Shown piece by piece: positions 33,395-43,282 of a DNA stretch of 64,000 bases. Source of the stretch: Chloroflexota bacterium (GTDB lineage: Bacteria; Chloroflexota; UBA6077; JACCZL01). Positions within the stretch are counted from its first letter, which is position 1; each line of letters begins with the position of its first letter. The stretch covers positions 310,001 through 374,000 of the forward strand of contig JADLFM010000128.1 of assembly GCA_020845495.1 (NCBI GenBank). The letters are read 5' to 3'. Position numbers and translations under genes: made by a program. A model generated the notes under the pieces. The model was not told where the DNA came from. It made no database searches and worked only from the letters and a program-made list of their open reading frames with translations.

Positions 33395-34627
33395 GTGACC
33401 CGTGGTGAGAGCCTGGCGGTGAGGAATTGGCGCGCCGTCAATGCCCTGTTCCTGGTTTCGACCATTCTCGAGTCGCTGGCGATGGGCCACCTGAACGCCT
33501 ATACGCCGCTGTTCCTTCAAGGGCTTGGTCTCACGCCGGCCGAGGTCGGCTCTTGGACCGGCATCATGTACGCCGCGATGATGGCCATCGCGTTCCCGCT
33601 GGCGCCGTTCTGGGGCCCGCTCGCCGAACGCTACTCGCGACGTCTGATCATCGTGCGGAGCCAGTATTTCGAGGCGCTGGCGTATGCGATCGTGGCGTTC
33701 GCACCGAATGTCTGGTGGATCCTCGGCTCACGGCTGCTGCTGGGGCTGACGTTCGGCAACATCGCGGTCGTCGTCGCAACGCAGGCACTGCTGACGCCCA
33801 GCCGTCATGTCGGGACCGCCATCGCGATGATCCAGATAGCCGGCCCGATTGCTGCTAGCTTCGGACCACCCCTGGGGGCCGGGCTGATCGACTCCATCGG
33901 GCTGCGGGGCCTGTTCCTGCTCGACGCCGGGATATGTCTCACGGCTGCGCTGCTCGTGACGTTCCTGATGCCCGAGCCACAAACGAAGCGCAGGGCTGGC
34001 TCGGTGCTGGCCAACACGCGCGAGACAGCGGTGCTGGTCGCTCGCCGGCCCGCCACTCGCTGGAACTTCGTCTCCTGGTTCTTGAGCACCGGCGCGCGAG
34101 CCGTGGTGGACGTCTATCTGCCGGTCCGGATCACGGCCCTCGCCCCGGATCCCGCGCCGGTGATCGGGACGATCCTCGGGGTCTACGGCGTCCTGACGGC
34201 GATCTCGACCTGGATCGCCGCCAGGCTCGTCGATGAGCATGGCGGCATCCGCTGGTTCGGGCCAGCCATGGCCGTCGCGGCGATCGCCACGATCGGGATG
34301 GTCGTGGTTCCAGACGTCTGGGTGATCGGGGTGCTCTGCTGGATGCGGGCGCTCCCCTTCGCTATCGCCAACACAATCCTCTACGCTCACCTCGCGCGTA
34401 TCCTGACCCGCGACGAGCAGACGCCAGTCCTGGCCCTTACCACCACGCCTCGTAACCTTTCGATGTTCGTGATGCCCTCGTTGGCCGCCGCGGCGGCAGT
34501 TATGGGGGCCGGTGCCGCACTCATGGTTGGGGCGGCCTGCTACGGCGGCGCGTCCATCTCCGGCTGGCTCGCGACCCGTGCGACGAGGCCGCGTCCCCAG
34601 GAGTCAGGTGTCAGTCGTCAGGCGTGA
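33395..34627 (+). CDS. MFS transporter (12-helix type)
   Basis: The 410-residue membrane protein has 11-12 predicted helices, and its N-terminal half shows the MFS loop 2-3 motif in variant form (GPLAERYSRR). Substrate is unknown. GTG 33395 was chosen; an in-frame GTG at 33419 is an alternative. The stop overlaps the convergent M14 peptidase by 17 bp. It follows the inositol-phosphatase gene by 14 bp. Confidence 0.82.
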   Translation: MTRGESLAVRNWRAVNALFLVSTILESLAMGHLNAYTPLFLQGLGLTPAEVGSWTGIMYAAMMAIAFPLAPFWGPLAERYSRRLIIVRSQYFEALAYAIVAFAPNVWWILGSRLLLGLTFGNIAVVVATQALLTPSRHVGTAIAMIQIAGPIAASFGPPLGAGLIDSIGLRGLFLLDAGICLTAALLVTFLMPEPQTKRRAGSVLANTRETAVLVARRPATRWNFVSWFLSTGARAVVDVYLPVRITALAPDPAPVIGTILGVYGVLTAISTWIAARLVDEHGGIRWFGPAMAVAAIATIGMVVVPDVWVIGVLCWMRALPFAIANTILYAHLARILTRDEQTPVLALTTTPRNLSMFVMPSLAAAAAVMGAGAALMVGAACYGGASISGWLATRATRPRPQESGVSRQA

Positions 34628-35453
34628 GGGCCGACTGAGTGGCGAGCAGCGGCAGGACCGCGCGCAGGCCGGCCAGATTTCGCTCGACCTCGGCGGCGTA
34701 GGGCGTCGACAGTTCGATGAACAGCGCGTCCAGGCCGACTGTGCGTGCCCAGACGTTCAGGCTGCCGGTCGCGCGGTAGGGCAACGGGCTCGATCCGGGC
34801 GTGGGAGCCGGGCGAGGGTAGCCGCTGGCGGCGGCGTAGGCGGCGGCGATCTCACCGCTCCGGCCGTCGCGGCTGCCGAACAGGAACCCTCCGGCGCTGT
34901 GATAGTTCACCGTCAGGACTGGGCGGGTGCGCAGCATATAGTCGGCCAGCGCCCGGGTCTCCTGCTCGGAGAATGGCTCCGCTCCGCCGAGCCCCGTCCG
35001 AAACTGGGCGTTCGAGTCGAACGCGTCGGCCTGCCAGTCCGGCCCGCCCCAGTTTCGGTTGGGGTCGACGCCGCTGAGATACTGACGCATGCCGGCCGAC
35101 ATGCCATCAGGATTGGCTATCGGGATGACGTCCATCGTGAGCCCATCCGGCAGTTCCTGGCGGTTGGCAGCGAAGTGCTCGTGCAGCGCCTGGACGAGTT
35201 CGACAGTGTTCGCCTCGGGTCCGCCATGCTGTCCGCCCAGGATCAAGATCCGTGACGGCGCGGCGCCGAGGTGATGCACGGCGATCGGCGCGCCAGCCTG
35301 GGAGAAGCCGATTGGCTCCCAGGGTACGGCGTCGTCGGCGCGCACGGGAAGACGGGTCACCGGGTTGGCTGATGCGGCATGTCGAGGAGTCGCCGCCGCG
35401 AGGGCAGCCAGGACCAGACCTTGCACGATTCGGCGACGGCTGATGCAGGTCAC
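34611..35453 (-). CDS. M14-family zinc carboxypeptidase, Tat-exported
   Basis: The 280-residue protein carries zinc ligands in GGQHGGPEANT (HxxE) and in NYHSAGG, the substrate Arg in DPNRNW, and catalytic Glu in FIELSTP, so it is an active-looking M14 enzyme of the small type. It starts with a twin-arginine-like SRRRIVQGLVLAALAAA signal. GTG 35453 is preferred because it begins just before this signal; the frame extends to 35528. It may trim peptides from the cell wall or outside the cell. It converges with the MFS gene, overlapping 17 bp. Confidence 0.8.
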   Translation of the reverse strand: MTCISRRRIVQGLVLAALAAATPRHAASANPVTRLPVRADDAVPWEPIGFSQAGAPIAVHHLGAAPSRILILGGQHGGPEANTVELVQALHEHFAANRQELPDGLTMDVIPIANPDGMSAGMRQYLSGVDPNRNWGGPDWQADAFDSNAQFRTGLGGAEPFSEQETRALADYMLRTRPVLTVNYHSAGGFLFGSRDGRSGEIAAAYAAASGYPRPAPTPGSSPLPYRATGSLNVWARTVGLDALFIELSTPYAAEVERNLAGLRAVLPLLATQSALTPDD

Positions 35454-35641
35454 GACGTCACGTCGGCGAGTGGTATGCGGGTGGTTCGAGAAAGAATGGT
35501 ACGACGATACGTGGCCCCATCGTGGCAACCCCTCTGTGCCATCGACGGTAGCATGGACCGGCCCGCGTGGACTACCGTAGCGTGCGCTGCCAGCATTGGC
35601 TGAGGCTTGATGCTAGCAGGCTGTTGGAGACGTAGTACGAG

Positions 35642-36514
35642 ATGTTCGGACAGGTGCTCCTGGTGATGACCTTTATGGCGTCGAGCCTGACGCCCCTGCT
35701 CGTGCCACCCGTACCGCCGGGTGGCCGGGCTGGCGCGCCGACGTACGATCGATGGGAAGTCCATCTCTCGTTGCTCGCCATACGGCTCCACAGCGCCCCG
35801 ACCGCCGTCACGCGTAACGACGATGGACGGGCGATCGCGATCTTCGGCCTCGACCCGTCGGAGGCGCGTGTGCTGCTGCTGCCGGTGACGCCCGAGCGCG
35901 GCCTCCCCGATGACTACGTACCGCCGGACCTGACGACTGCCTCCGGGGCGCGGGTGCGCGCTGTCCTGGCAAATGATCTTCGGCAGATGATCGCGGCGGC
36001 CGCGAATGACGGAGTCGAGATCGCCGTGGTCTCGGCCTACCGTTCACCGGCCCAGCAAACGATGGCGTTCGAGTCAGCACTCTGGCGGGAGTTGGCGCAA
36101 GCACGCGGGCAGGCGACGGTCGCCGACGCCGACCTGGAGGAGGCCGAGCGCGCAGGCGCCGAGGCGCGCGTCAGCCGTCTCGTCGCACTGCCGGGCCACT
36201 CCCAGCATCAACTGGGGACGGCCCTCGATCTTTCGAACTGGACGATGGGCTATGCGCTCCAACCGCGCTTTGCCGAGACGGCCGCCGGCGCCTGGCTGGA
36301 GGCGCACGCCTGGGAGTACGGCTTCGTGCAGCCGTATCCCCGACACGGCGAGGCCCGAACCGGCTACGCTTACGAGCCATGGCACTATCGCTGGATTGGC
36401 CGCGACCTCGCCGCGCTCCTGGCGCAGGACGATTACCTGCACCGCGAAGACCTCGTCGTCGACGACTACCTCTCGGCGGCCGAGGAAGTGCTCGATGCGG
36501 AAGCAGGCCCGTGA
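35642..36514 (+). CDS. D-alanyl-D-alanine carboxypeptidase (VanY/M15B type)
   Basis: The 290-residue exported protein has an N-terminal hydrophobic segment (about 1-22), then the M15 motifs SAYRSPAQQ, GHSQHQLGTALDLS (zinc His and Asp) and EPWHYRWIG (zinc His). VanY-type enzymes remove the terminal D-Ala from peptidoglycan stem peptides. The catalytic domain spans about 90-260. ATG 35642 was taken as start. It lies beside an MFS gene and near the SpoIID-like protein, fitting an envelope-processing region. Confidence 0.85.
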   Translation: MFGQVLLVMTFMASSLTPLLVPPVPPGGRAGAPTYDRWEVHLSLLAIRLHSAPTAVTRNDDGRAIAIFGLDPSEARVLLLPVTPERGLPDDYVPPDLTTASGARVRAVLANDLRQMIAAAANDGVEIAVVSAYRSPAQQTMAFESALWRELAQARGQATVADADLEEAERAGAEARVSRLVALPGHSQHQLGTALDLSNWTMGYALQPRFAETAAGAWLEAHAWEYGFVQPYPRHGEARTGYAYEPWHYRWIGRDLAALLAQDDYLHREDLVVDDYLSAAEEVLDAEAGP

Positions 36515-36719
36515 CGACGTCGCCTTCCGCGAACCGCGCGGCTGGCGCCTGGCGAGCGGCCGGAGCCGGTAGAACGGCAGGCATCCATCAGGAGGGCGTC
36601 ATCCAGCACGAGCAGCACGAGGCCCGCCCCGGCGAACTGCCCCCCGAGTACCGGCCGCTCCTCGGCGCCGCACCTGCGCTTCCCGGCGCCGCACCGGTGC
36701 TCCTCGGCGCTCCGGCGCC

Positions 36720-38096
36720 ATGACCTCGGGAGCAGCGCGTGCGAGACCGCTGACGGCGGTGCACGAGTTTCGCCCGTTCCATGCGCGGGTGACGGCCCTG
36801 GCCGGCCTTGCGTTCCTCGGCAACGGGCTCGATCTGAGCGTGGTGAGCTTCGCCCTGAACGGCATGCGCGCCGAGTGGGAACTGACCGCTACCCAAGTCG
36901 GCTTCGTGCTGCCGATGGCGGGCCTGGGGCAGTTGGCCGGAGCCATCGCCTTCGGGTCGCTATCCGACCGGATCGGCCGTCGCCTCGCCTTCGCCATCAC
37001 CAGCACCCTCGCCGGGCTCGCCATCGGGCTCGCCGCCCTCGCGCCAAATCCGGTCGTGCTGGCGTTGCTCGTGCTGCTTGGCGGCCTGGGGATCGGAGGG
37101 GTCGCGCCGGCCGCTGGCGCCCTGCTCAGCGAATTCGCTCCGCCGGCCTATCGCGGCCGGATGATGGCCTGGACGCAGGTCTTCTGGGTGATCGGGTGGT
37201 CGATCGCAGCCACGGCTGGCGGCTGGTTCGAGCAGTCGCTGGGTTGGCGCGGCATCCTCGGCGTCGGCGCGCTGCCGATGGTACTCGGGTACGTGTCCTG
37301 GCTGTTGATCCCCGAGTCGCCGCGCTTCCTGCTGGCGCGAGGCCGCACCGCCGAGGCGGAAGCGCTCGCCGCTCAACTCGCCGAACGGTACGGCATTACG
37401 ATTCCACTGGTCGCCCCGGCGACTGGCAGCCGACGAATGTCGCTGCTCGCTCAGGTCGCAGCGCTCTGGAGTCCAACCTATCGGCGTCGGACATTCGCCC
37501 TCTGGACGACCTGGATGGCAATGAACACGGTGTTCGCCGGGCCAATAAACTGGATGCCGGTCCTGTTGGCCGGCGTCGGTGCGGAGAATCCGCTTCGCCT
37601 GAGTGCGCTGGTCGGGTACGCCATGCTACCGGGTGCGTTCGTGTCGGTCGTAACGATCGACCGCTCGGGACGCCGGCCACTGATGATGTTGTCGTTGGCG
37701 GTGGCCGGGTTCGGTGCGGCGATCGCCGCGCTCGGCCGCGACCCCCTCTGGCTGGTGCTCGGAGGCTGTGCGCTCTCGGCTGGGGCGCTGGCAGCCTGGC
37801 CGGTCGCGCTGGCATGGTCGTCCGAGCAGTACCCCACGAACCTGCGAGGGACGGCAGCAGGTTGGGCGGCCGCCGCGTCGCGGATCGGATCGGTGAGCGC
37901 GCCAATCGCCATCGGCGTGCTCATCACGGCATCAAGCGGCGAGCACCTGGCGGCCCTGGCGCCGTTTGCGGTCCTGCTCTTTGGGGCGGTGGTGAGCGTC
38001 GCGATGTTCGCCAGCGAGACGGCGAACCGGACCCTCGAGGAGCTCACGGCCCAGCCGCCGAAGGCCACGGCGCCCGAGGCGCGATCGGGCTACTAA
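36720..38096 (+). CDS. MFS transporter (sugar-porter/AAHS-like)
   Basis: The 458-residue membrane protein has about 12 helices, and shows the MFS signature GSLSDRIGRR between helices 2 and 3, with a second RSGRRP in the other half. It resembles metabolite or sugar:H+ symporters, but the substrate is unknown. ATG 36720 overlaps the end of a short upstream frame by four bases (ATGA). The stop overlaps the convergent SpoIID-like gene by 4 bp. Confidence 0.88.
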   Translation: MTSGAARARPLTAVHEFRPFHARVTALAGLAFLGNGLDLSVVSFALNGMRAEWELTATQVGFVLPMAGLGQLAGAIAFGSLSDRIGRRLAFAITSTLAGLAIGLAALAPNPVVLALLVLLGGLGIGGVAPAAGALLSEFAPPAYRGRMMAWTQVFWVIGWSIAATAGGWFEQSLGWRGILGVGALPMVLGYVSWLLIPESPRFLLARGRTAEAEALAAQLAERYGITIPLVAPATGSRRMSLLAQVAALWSPTYRRRTFALWTTWMAMNTVFAGPINWMPVLLAGVGAENPLRLSALVGYAMLPGAFVSVVTIDRSGRRPLMMLSLAVAGFGAAIAALGRDPLWLVLGGCALSAGALAAWPVALAWSSEQYPTNLRGTAAGWAAAASRIGSVSAPIAIGVLITASSGEHLAALAPFAVLLFGAVVSVAMFASETANRTLEELTAQPPKATAPEARSGY

Positions 38097-39502
38097 CCGG
38101 AGCGGGGCGCCTTGCCGAGATCCGCGCCGGGGAAATAGTAGGCGAGGATGGCGTCATACGCCTGGCCGCGCGCTGCAAGACCGCGTGTGCCCCACTGGCA
38201 CATTCCGCCACCGTGGCCATAGCCAGCCCCGTAGACGGTCAGTTTCGTGACCTTGCCGTCGGCGCTGCGCTCGGTGTCGAGGGCAATGGCCGAGCTAGGT
38301 AAGATCTCGCCGTCCGGCGTGCGGAGAAAGTTCCGGATGCCCCAGTCTCGGCGTACGGTCCAACTGACACCCGGCGCTTCGAAGCGCAAGCTCAACACTC
38401 GGCCCGACACACCGCGCTCGGGCACGCTCACGTCGGAGATCGCCTTGACGCGCTCGTCGGGGATCGCGCCGTCGACGGTCTGGGTGCCAGCAAAGCGCCG
38501 CAGTCCAGCGCTGACCGTGTCGGCTAGCGCGCCGTCGTCCCAGGTGTAGCTCCAGCGGTAGCGATTGGAGCCGGCACAGTTGCTGTCCCAGGAGCCCTTG
38601 AAAAACTTCAACGCGCCGTCGTCGGTCGTGAGCTTCGTGCCGCCGGGCATCTCACCATCGGCAATGCCGTCGAAATTGGCGGCATCATTCCGTGCTGGAC
38701 CGAAAAGCTGGGCAATCGCCTCGGTGTGACCGCCACAGGCGGAGGAATAGATTGGCTCGAAAACCTCGCCCTTCCGCATCAAGACCTGACCCCGGGTCGC
38801 GTCCACCGCGGAACGGCCGGCGTCGAGCTCCGCGCCGAAGCCGCCGTAGGCCTGACAGTGAATGCTGTCGCAGACGTCGGCCGACTGCGCGACGTGCATA
38901 CCGGCCGCGCGCCGCGCAAACGTGTACGTGCGTGCCGCGACGGCCTGAGCCTTCAGCGGATCGCTGCCGAAGCTGGCGGGCAACTCTTTGGTGACGAGCC
39001 CGTAGAGATACTCCTCGACGCCCAGGACGTTGACGAGTGCCACTCGCGATCCGCCAGACGTGACGATCTCGAAGGTGCCTCGGTAGGCGAGCGGGTTTCC
39101 CAGGTTCCCCGATACGTCGCGGAGGGGCGCGCCGTCGCCAGTGCCGTTGACCCGGAGCGGACCCTTGAGCGAGTCGCGCCGCTTGTCGTCCCCGGCCTGC
39201 ACCCAGAAGCTCTCGCCGTCGCGCCCGACGGTTAACTGACGTCTGGCACTGGCCTTCAGTACTCGGTCGCCGTTCCCGTCTGTAACCGCGACCTCACCAT
39301 CCCCCGCGACAACAATGCTGCCGGCGTCGGCGCTGCCGTCAGCGCGCCGGAGCAGGATGCGCGCAAGCTGTGATGGCGGGTCGTCGTCTGCTCGAGCCTG
39401 ACCCCGGACACCGAGGATAGCCGGCCCGAACAAGAACAGCCCGGTTCCGGCCGCACCGGCAAGGACGTTCCGACGGGAAATGACCTGCCTACGCCACGTC
39501 AC
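38093..39502 (-). CDS. SpoIID/LytB-domain protein, Tat-exported
   Basis: The 469-residue exported protein has a twin-arginine signal (SRRNVLAGAAGTGLFLFG), an N-terminal domain and a SpoIID fold with GVEEYLYGLVTKELPASF, LKAQAVAARTYTF and YSSACGGHTE. SpoIID-type proteins are lytic transglycosylases that cut denuded glycan strands; the first Glu of the EEYL motif is the usual catalytic candidate. No sporulation context is present, so a wall-growth or separation role is more likely. The frame ends in YYFPGADLG, as expected for the family. It converges with the MFS gene. Confidence 0.88.
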   Translation of the reverse strand: MTWRRQVISRRNVLAGAAGTGLFLFGPAILGVRGQARADDDPPSQLARILLRRADGSADAGSIVVAGDGEVAVTDGNGDRVLKASARRQLTVGRDGESFWVQAGDDKRRDSLKGPLRVNGTGDGAPLRDVSGNLGNPLAYRGTFEIVTSGGSRVALVNVLGVEEYLYGLVTKELPASFGSDPLKAQAVAARTYTFARRAAGMHVAQSADVCDSIHCQAYGGFGAELDAGRSAVDATRGQVLMRKGEVFEPIYSSACGGHTEAIAQLFGPARNDAANFDGIADGEMPGGTKLTTDDGALKFFKGSWDSNCAGSNRYRWSYTWDDGALADTVSAGLRRFAGTQTVDGAIPDERVKAISDVSVPERGVSGRVLSLRFEAPGVSWTVRRDWGIRNFLRTPDGEILPSSAIALDTERSADGKVTKLTVYGAGYGHGGGMCQWGTRGLAARGQAYDAILAYYFPGADLGKAPRSG

Positions 39503-39621
39503 GTGTCGTCATACCTCCGTCAACTGCTCAATCTGCCAGAAACGAGCACATGTCTATCCTGACAACGAGCGAATGCGCCGTTGGGCGTCGGCTGGCCGCG
39601 ATTCCGCATCCGCATGCAGCC

Positions 39622-40296
39622 TTATGCGGCGGGGATCTCGGCCAGGACTGGCGCGTCGAGCAGCGACTCCACCTGGCGTCGGTCGCGCAGGCGGTCGTCG
39701 AGGTACTCGAGCAAGAAGGCCAGGCCGACGGCCGCCAACAGGCCGGCAGCCGTGCGCAGACCGATCTCAGCCACGGTCAGCGGCAGCGAGGTGGTCCGCG
39801 ACACCTTCGGATGGTTGATGATCCGGACCATGCCATTGTTCGCCTGCAAGAACCCGAGGTACTCGGGCAGGCGGGCGTTCAGCACCCGCTCGTACGCCTG
39901 GGCGATCTCCATGGCCGACGCTGGATCGGTCGAGAGCACCTGGATGTCGAGCAAGCGGTGAGTTTTCTTGGTACGGGTGGCGTTGGAGAGGGCGTCAGCG
40001 TCGATCCTTTCGCCAAGCTCGGTGCTCACGTCCTGGGCGAACGCCTCGCTCTTGACGAGCTCGCTCAGATCGTCGGCAAGGTATTCGGAACTGAGCCAGG
40101 CGTAGTAGCTGTCGTACTTGAAGAACTCGCCGACCCTCGGATCGGGCACGACGCTGACGGCAAGCCGCATCGTGGCGGTATAGGAGCCAGGTCCGCGGAG
40201 GGCCATGACGACCGAGATCGCCAGTGCGGCGAGCGTGACCAGGCCGATCATCCGCGCGTGGCGGCGGAAGACCGCCCCGAAAGCCCTGAGCTCCAT
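39622..40296 (-). CDS. Wzz-type chain-length determinant protein (second copy)
   Basis: The 224-residue protein has an N-terminal helix (about 17-34), a periplasmic domain and a C-terminal helix followed by FLLEYLDDRLRDRRQVE, the classical Wzz ending. ATG 40296 is preceded by AGGAGA about 8 bp upstream and was preferred to the open extension. It is followed by no BY-kinase; the nearest is the one in the first polysaccharide block. It heads nothing on its own strand except the 290-bp gap to the glycosyltransferase gene. Confidence 0.8.
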   Translation of the reverse strand: MELRAFGAVFRRHARMIGLVTLAALAISVVMALRGPGSYTATMRLAVSVVPDPRVGEFFKYDSYYAWLSSEYLADDLSELVKSEAFAQDVSTELGERIDADALSNATRTKKTHRLLDIQVLSTDPASAMEIAQAYERVLNARLPEYLGFLQANNGMVRIINHPKVSRTTSLPLTVAEIGLRTAAGLLAAVGLAFLLEYLDDRLRDRRQVESLLDAPVLAEIPAA

Positions 40297-40586
40297 GCGC
40301 TCTCCTGTGTGGTATGCGGGTGCGTGATGGGTCCAGCGGTCCCCGGACTGCTCAGGCAACGGAGATCAGCGTGCTGGGTGTACCACCGAGGCGCCACGGT
40401 AGTGTGGGGGATGCTCGATCCCTCCGAACCGGTGTGCCGCGCTACTATGCGGGAACGATGCCGATTCCGACAAGCGCGCGAGCCCTCATTGGCGTCGCAT
40501 TGGCGGCACGTCGCCCCGCTTCAACCGCTCATCCGTTCCCTGGAGGCGTGTGCCAACCAGGCGCCCTGGCCTGAACTAGTACCAAC

Positions 40587-41711
40587 TCAGGCCATGACCA
40601 GGGGTGAGACCCGCTCGCCGGCGCGCCACTCATCATGGGCACGCGCCACGTACGCCGTGAAGCGCTGGCGGAAGACTGAGGCGCTGAATCGCTCCGCGTT
40701 CTGACGGATACGCTCCGGATCGAACGACAGCCGCTCCAGGCGACGTACCGCGCCGGCTAGCGCCTCCGGGGTTTGCTCGCGGAACAACACGCCGGTCTCG
40801 CCGTCGATGACGGTATCCAGCGAGCCGCCGGCCGCATAGGCGGCGACCGGTTTCCCGGCCGCCTGTGCCTCAACGGGTGCGATGCCGAAGTCCTCCTCGC
40901 CGGGGAACAGGTACCCTCGGCAGCCCGCGTACAGTTCACGCAAGCTCTCGTCGTCGACGCGCCCGAGGAACTCAATATTTGGGGTGGCGCGGGCCTGCAA
41001 ACGAGCGCGGTCCCGACCATCACCGACGATCTTGACGGGCAAGCCAAGGGTCCGGAACGCCTCCACCACCAGATCGATGCGGCGATAGGGGATCAGCCGG
41101 GCGACGGTCAGGTAGTACTCGCCGCGCGGCTGTGTGGTCGTAAACTGGTCGGTGTCGACGGGCGGATAGATGATCTCGGAGTCGCGGCGATAGTACTTCT
41201 TGATCCGCGCAGCGACCGCCGTCGAGATTGCGATGAAGCGGTCGACACGGGTGGCCGCGCCGGCGTCCCAGAGGCGAAGGTAGTGGATGAGCGGTGGTAG
41301 GACGGCGCGCGTCATCGCTCCGAGCCGCTCCCGTTCGACGTAATCGCGGTAGCGCCAGACCCAGCGCATCGGCGTCAGACAGTACGAGATGTGCAGGGTG
41401 TTTGGCCCGGTGACGATGCCCTTGCAGAAGGCACTGCTATTCGAGATCACGACGTCGTAGCCGCTCATATCGAACGACTCGAACGCGATCGGGTACGCCA
41501 TCAGATACGCCTGATGGCGCTTGGTCACCAGGGGGAGCCGCTGCATGAACGACGTCCTGATATCCCAGGTCCGATAGCACGCCGGCATGGCCTGCCGGTC
41601 GTACATCGAGGTGTAGATGGGAGCGTCGGGATACAGGTCGTGCAACTGCTCGAGGACACGCTCGGCGCCACCGTACTGATTCAGGTAGTCGTGCGTAAGG
41701 GCGACTCGCAT
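40587..41711 (-). CDS. GT4-family glycosyltransferase
   Basis: The 374-residue enzyme begins MRVALTHDYLNQYGGAERV, typical of GT4 mannosyl/glucosyltransferases, and its C-terminal half has the nucleotide-sugar motif FPGEEDFGIAPVEAQAAGKP (E-x7-E type). It adds a sugar to a lipid-linked oligosaccharide, as part of the second polysaccharide block. ATG 41711 is preferred over the extension to 41789. The upstream sugar transferase stop is 10 bp away, so the two are co-transcribed. Confidence 0.88.
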   Translation of the reverse strand: MRVALTHDYLNQYGGAERVLEQLHDLYPDAPIYTSMYDRQAMPACYRTWDIRTSFMQRLPLVTKRHQAYLMAYPIAFESFDMSGYDVVISNSSAFCKGIVTGPNTLHISYCLTPMRWVWRYRDYVERERLGAMTRAVLPPLIHYLRLWDAGAATRVDRFIAISTAVAARIKKYYRRDSEIIYPPVDTDQFTTTQPRGEYYLTVARLIPYRRIDLVVEAFRTLGLPVKIVGDGRDRARLQARATPNIEFLGRVDDESLRELYAGCRGYLFPGEEDFGIAPVEAQAAGKPVAAYAAGGSLDTVIDGETGVLFREQTPEALAGAVRRLERLSFDPERIRQNAERFSASVFRQRFTAYVARAHDEWRAGERVSPLVMA

Positions 41712-41721
41712 CGTGTGACTT

Positions 41722-43209
41722 TCAAAAGGCGCCGCGGCCCTGGAGTACGGCGGGAATGGTACGTAGCAGGATCCGGAAGTCGAGCCCAAGCGACCAGTTC
41801 TCGATGTAGTAGATGTCGTAAATGACCATTTCGTCGAAGGTGAGCTCGCTTCGGCCGCTCACCTGCCAGAGCCCGGTCAGGCCCGGCGAGGTGGCCAGCC
41901 GCTTGTAGTGCCAGTCCTCGTAGTTTGCGACTTCGGGCGGGATCTGCGGGCGTGGACCGACGATGCTCATGTCTCCGACCAGTACGTTCCACAACTGAGG
42001 AAGCTCGTCGATGCTCCAGCGCCGTATGACCGTCCCGACTCGTGTCCGGCGCGGGTCGCTGCGCGCTTTGAAGAGCCGATTGTCGCCGTCCGCATCCTTG
42101 ACCAACTGGTCACGGAACTGGTCGGCGTTCTCCTGCATCGAGCGGAACTTATACATGGTGAAGGGTTCGCTGTCTCGACCAATCCGGATATTGCGGAAGA
42201 TGATTGGTCCGCGCGACTCGAGCTTGATGAGCACGGCGACGATCGCCAGGAGCGGGCTGAGCACTAGCAGCGCAACTCCCGCGACCAGAATGTCCAGGGC
42301 GCGCTTCAGGACCGCGTTCCACCCCTGAATCGATACGTCCTTCAGCCCGATGAGGGGGATGCCGCTGACGCTGTCGACGTCCACCCGGCTCAGGCTCATC
42401 TCGTACAGGTCGGGCACGAGCTTGAAACTGACCTGGCCGCGCCGACAATGGTCCACGATCCGGAGGATGGCGGCGTGTGACGCGGCCGGGAGTGCCACGA
42501 TGACCTGATCGATCTGCTCGGCGCCGGCGATGCGCTCGACGTCGTCGAGGCCGCCCAGGTGCCGGAAGCGCCCGAAGTCGCCCGCCCGGTCGTCGTCGAC
42601 GAACCCGATGACGCTGTACCCCAGGTGAGACTTTGAGGCCAGGCTCTGCATGATGATGCGCCCGAGGTTGTTGCCGCCCACCACGAGCACTCGCTCGACG
42701 CCCAGCCCGCGCTGGTGCAGAGTGCTGGCGATGAACTGATAGAGCGCACGTCCGTTCACCACCATGAAGGCGCTCAGCGCCCAGGCCAGGATGAAGGTCA
42801 GGCGGGAGGTGGCCGGGTAGCGCAGGAGCGCCACACCAGCGAAGAGGATCATGACGCCAAGCGCGGTGCCACGCGCGATCATCGGAATGTCGTCGAACCA
42901 CTCGCTGCCCCGGCGCCCCCGGTACAGACCGCTCAACTGGAAGGTGACGAGCAGCAGCGGGATCAGCCAGACCAACAGGGGCGAGAACACCGAGAAGGGG
43001 ACGTAGTTCACCTCCTCGATCTCCGGCCCGATCTCGAGGACGTACCGGATCGCCCAACTGGCGTAGAACGCGCTAGCGATGGCGGCGCTGTCCAGGAGCA
43101 CGAGCGCGATGGCGGGAATCCAGGAGCGACGGGCCGGCCGTGCGGCGGGGGGTGGCGCAGCGGCTTCGAGTGATATAGGCGACGTGCTCGAGGAGTCGAT
43201 CACGCTCAC
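41722..43209 (-). CDS. Polyprenyl-phosphate sugar-1-phosphate transferase (WbaP-type)
   Basis: The 495-residue membrane protein has several N-terminal helices, a Rossmann-like middle with VERVLVVGGNNLGR, and a C-terminal catalytic domain with KRALDILVAG, MYKFRSM and RRWSIDELPQLWNVL. It transfers a sugar-1-phosphate to undecaprenyl phosphate, the initiating step of the repeat unit. GTG 43209 is preferred, with AAGGGG about 9 bp upstream; the frame continues to 43422, but the upstream gene ends at 43283. It heads the pair with the GT4 gene downstream. Confidence 0.9.
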   Translation of the reverse strand: MSVIDSSSTSPISLEAAAPPPAARPARRSWIPAIALVLLDSAAIASAFYASWAIRYVLEIGPEIEEVNYVPFSVFSPLLVWLIPLLLVTFQLSGLYRGRRGSEWFDDIPMIARGTALGVMILFAGVALLRYPATSRLTFILAWALSAFMVVNGRALYQFIASTLHQRGLGVERVLVVGGNNLGRIIMQSLASKSHLGYSVIGFVDDDRAGDFGRFRHLGGLDDVERIAGAEQIDQVIVALPAASHAAILRIVDHCRRGQVSFKLVPDLYEMSLSRVDVDSVSGIPLIGLKDVSIQGWNAVLKRALDILVAGVALLVLSPLLAIVAVLIKLESRGPIIFRNIRIGRDSEPFTMYKFRSMQENADQFRDQLVKDADGDNRLFKARSDPRRTRVGTVIRRWSIDELPQLWNVLVGDMSIVGPRPQIPPEVANYEDWHYKRLATSPGLTGLWQVSGRSELTFDEMVIYDIYYIENWSLGLDFRILLRTIPAVLQGRGAF

Positions 43210-43282
43210 CGTGCCGTCACCCCTTGCCTCGCCGTCAACCGCCGCCCCAGAACTGGCTGCGTCGGTGGCAGGCTCTTGCCCG

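Noticed and set aside
40297..40586. Plus-strand frame of 86 codons between the Wzz and GT4 genes
   Set aside because: It has no ribosome site, no recognisable domain and Arg/Pro-rich composition like other shadows.
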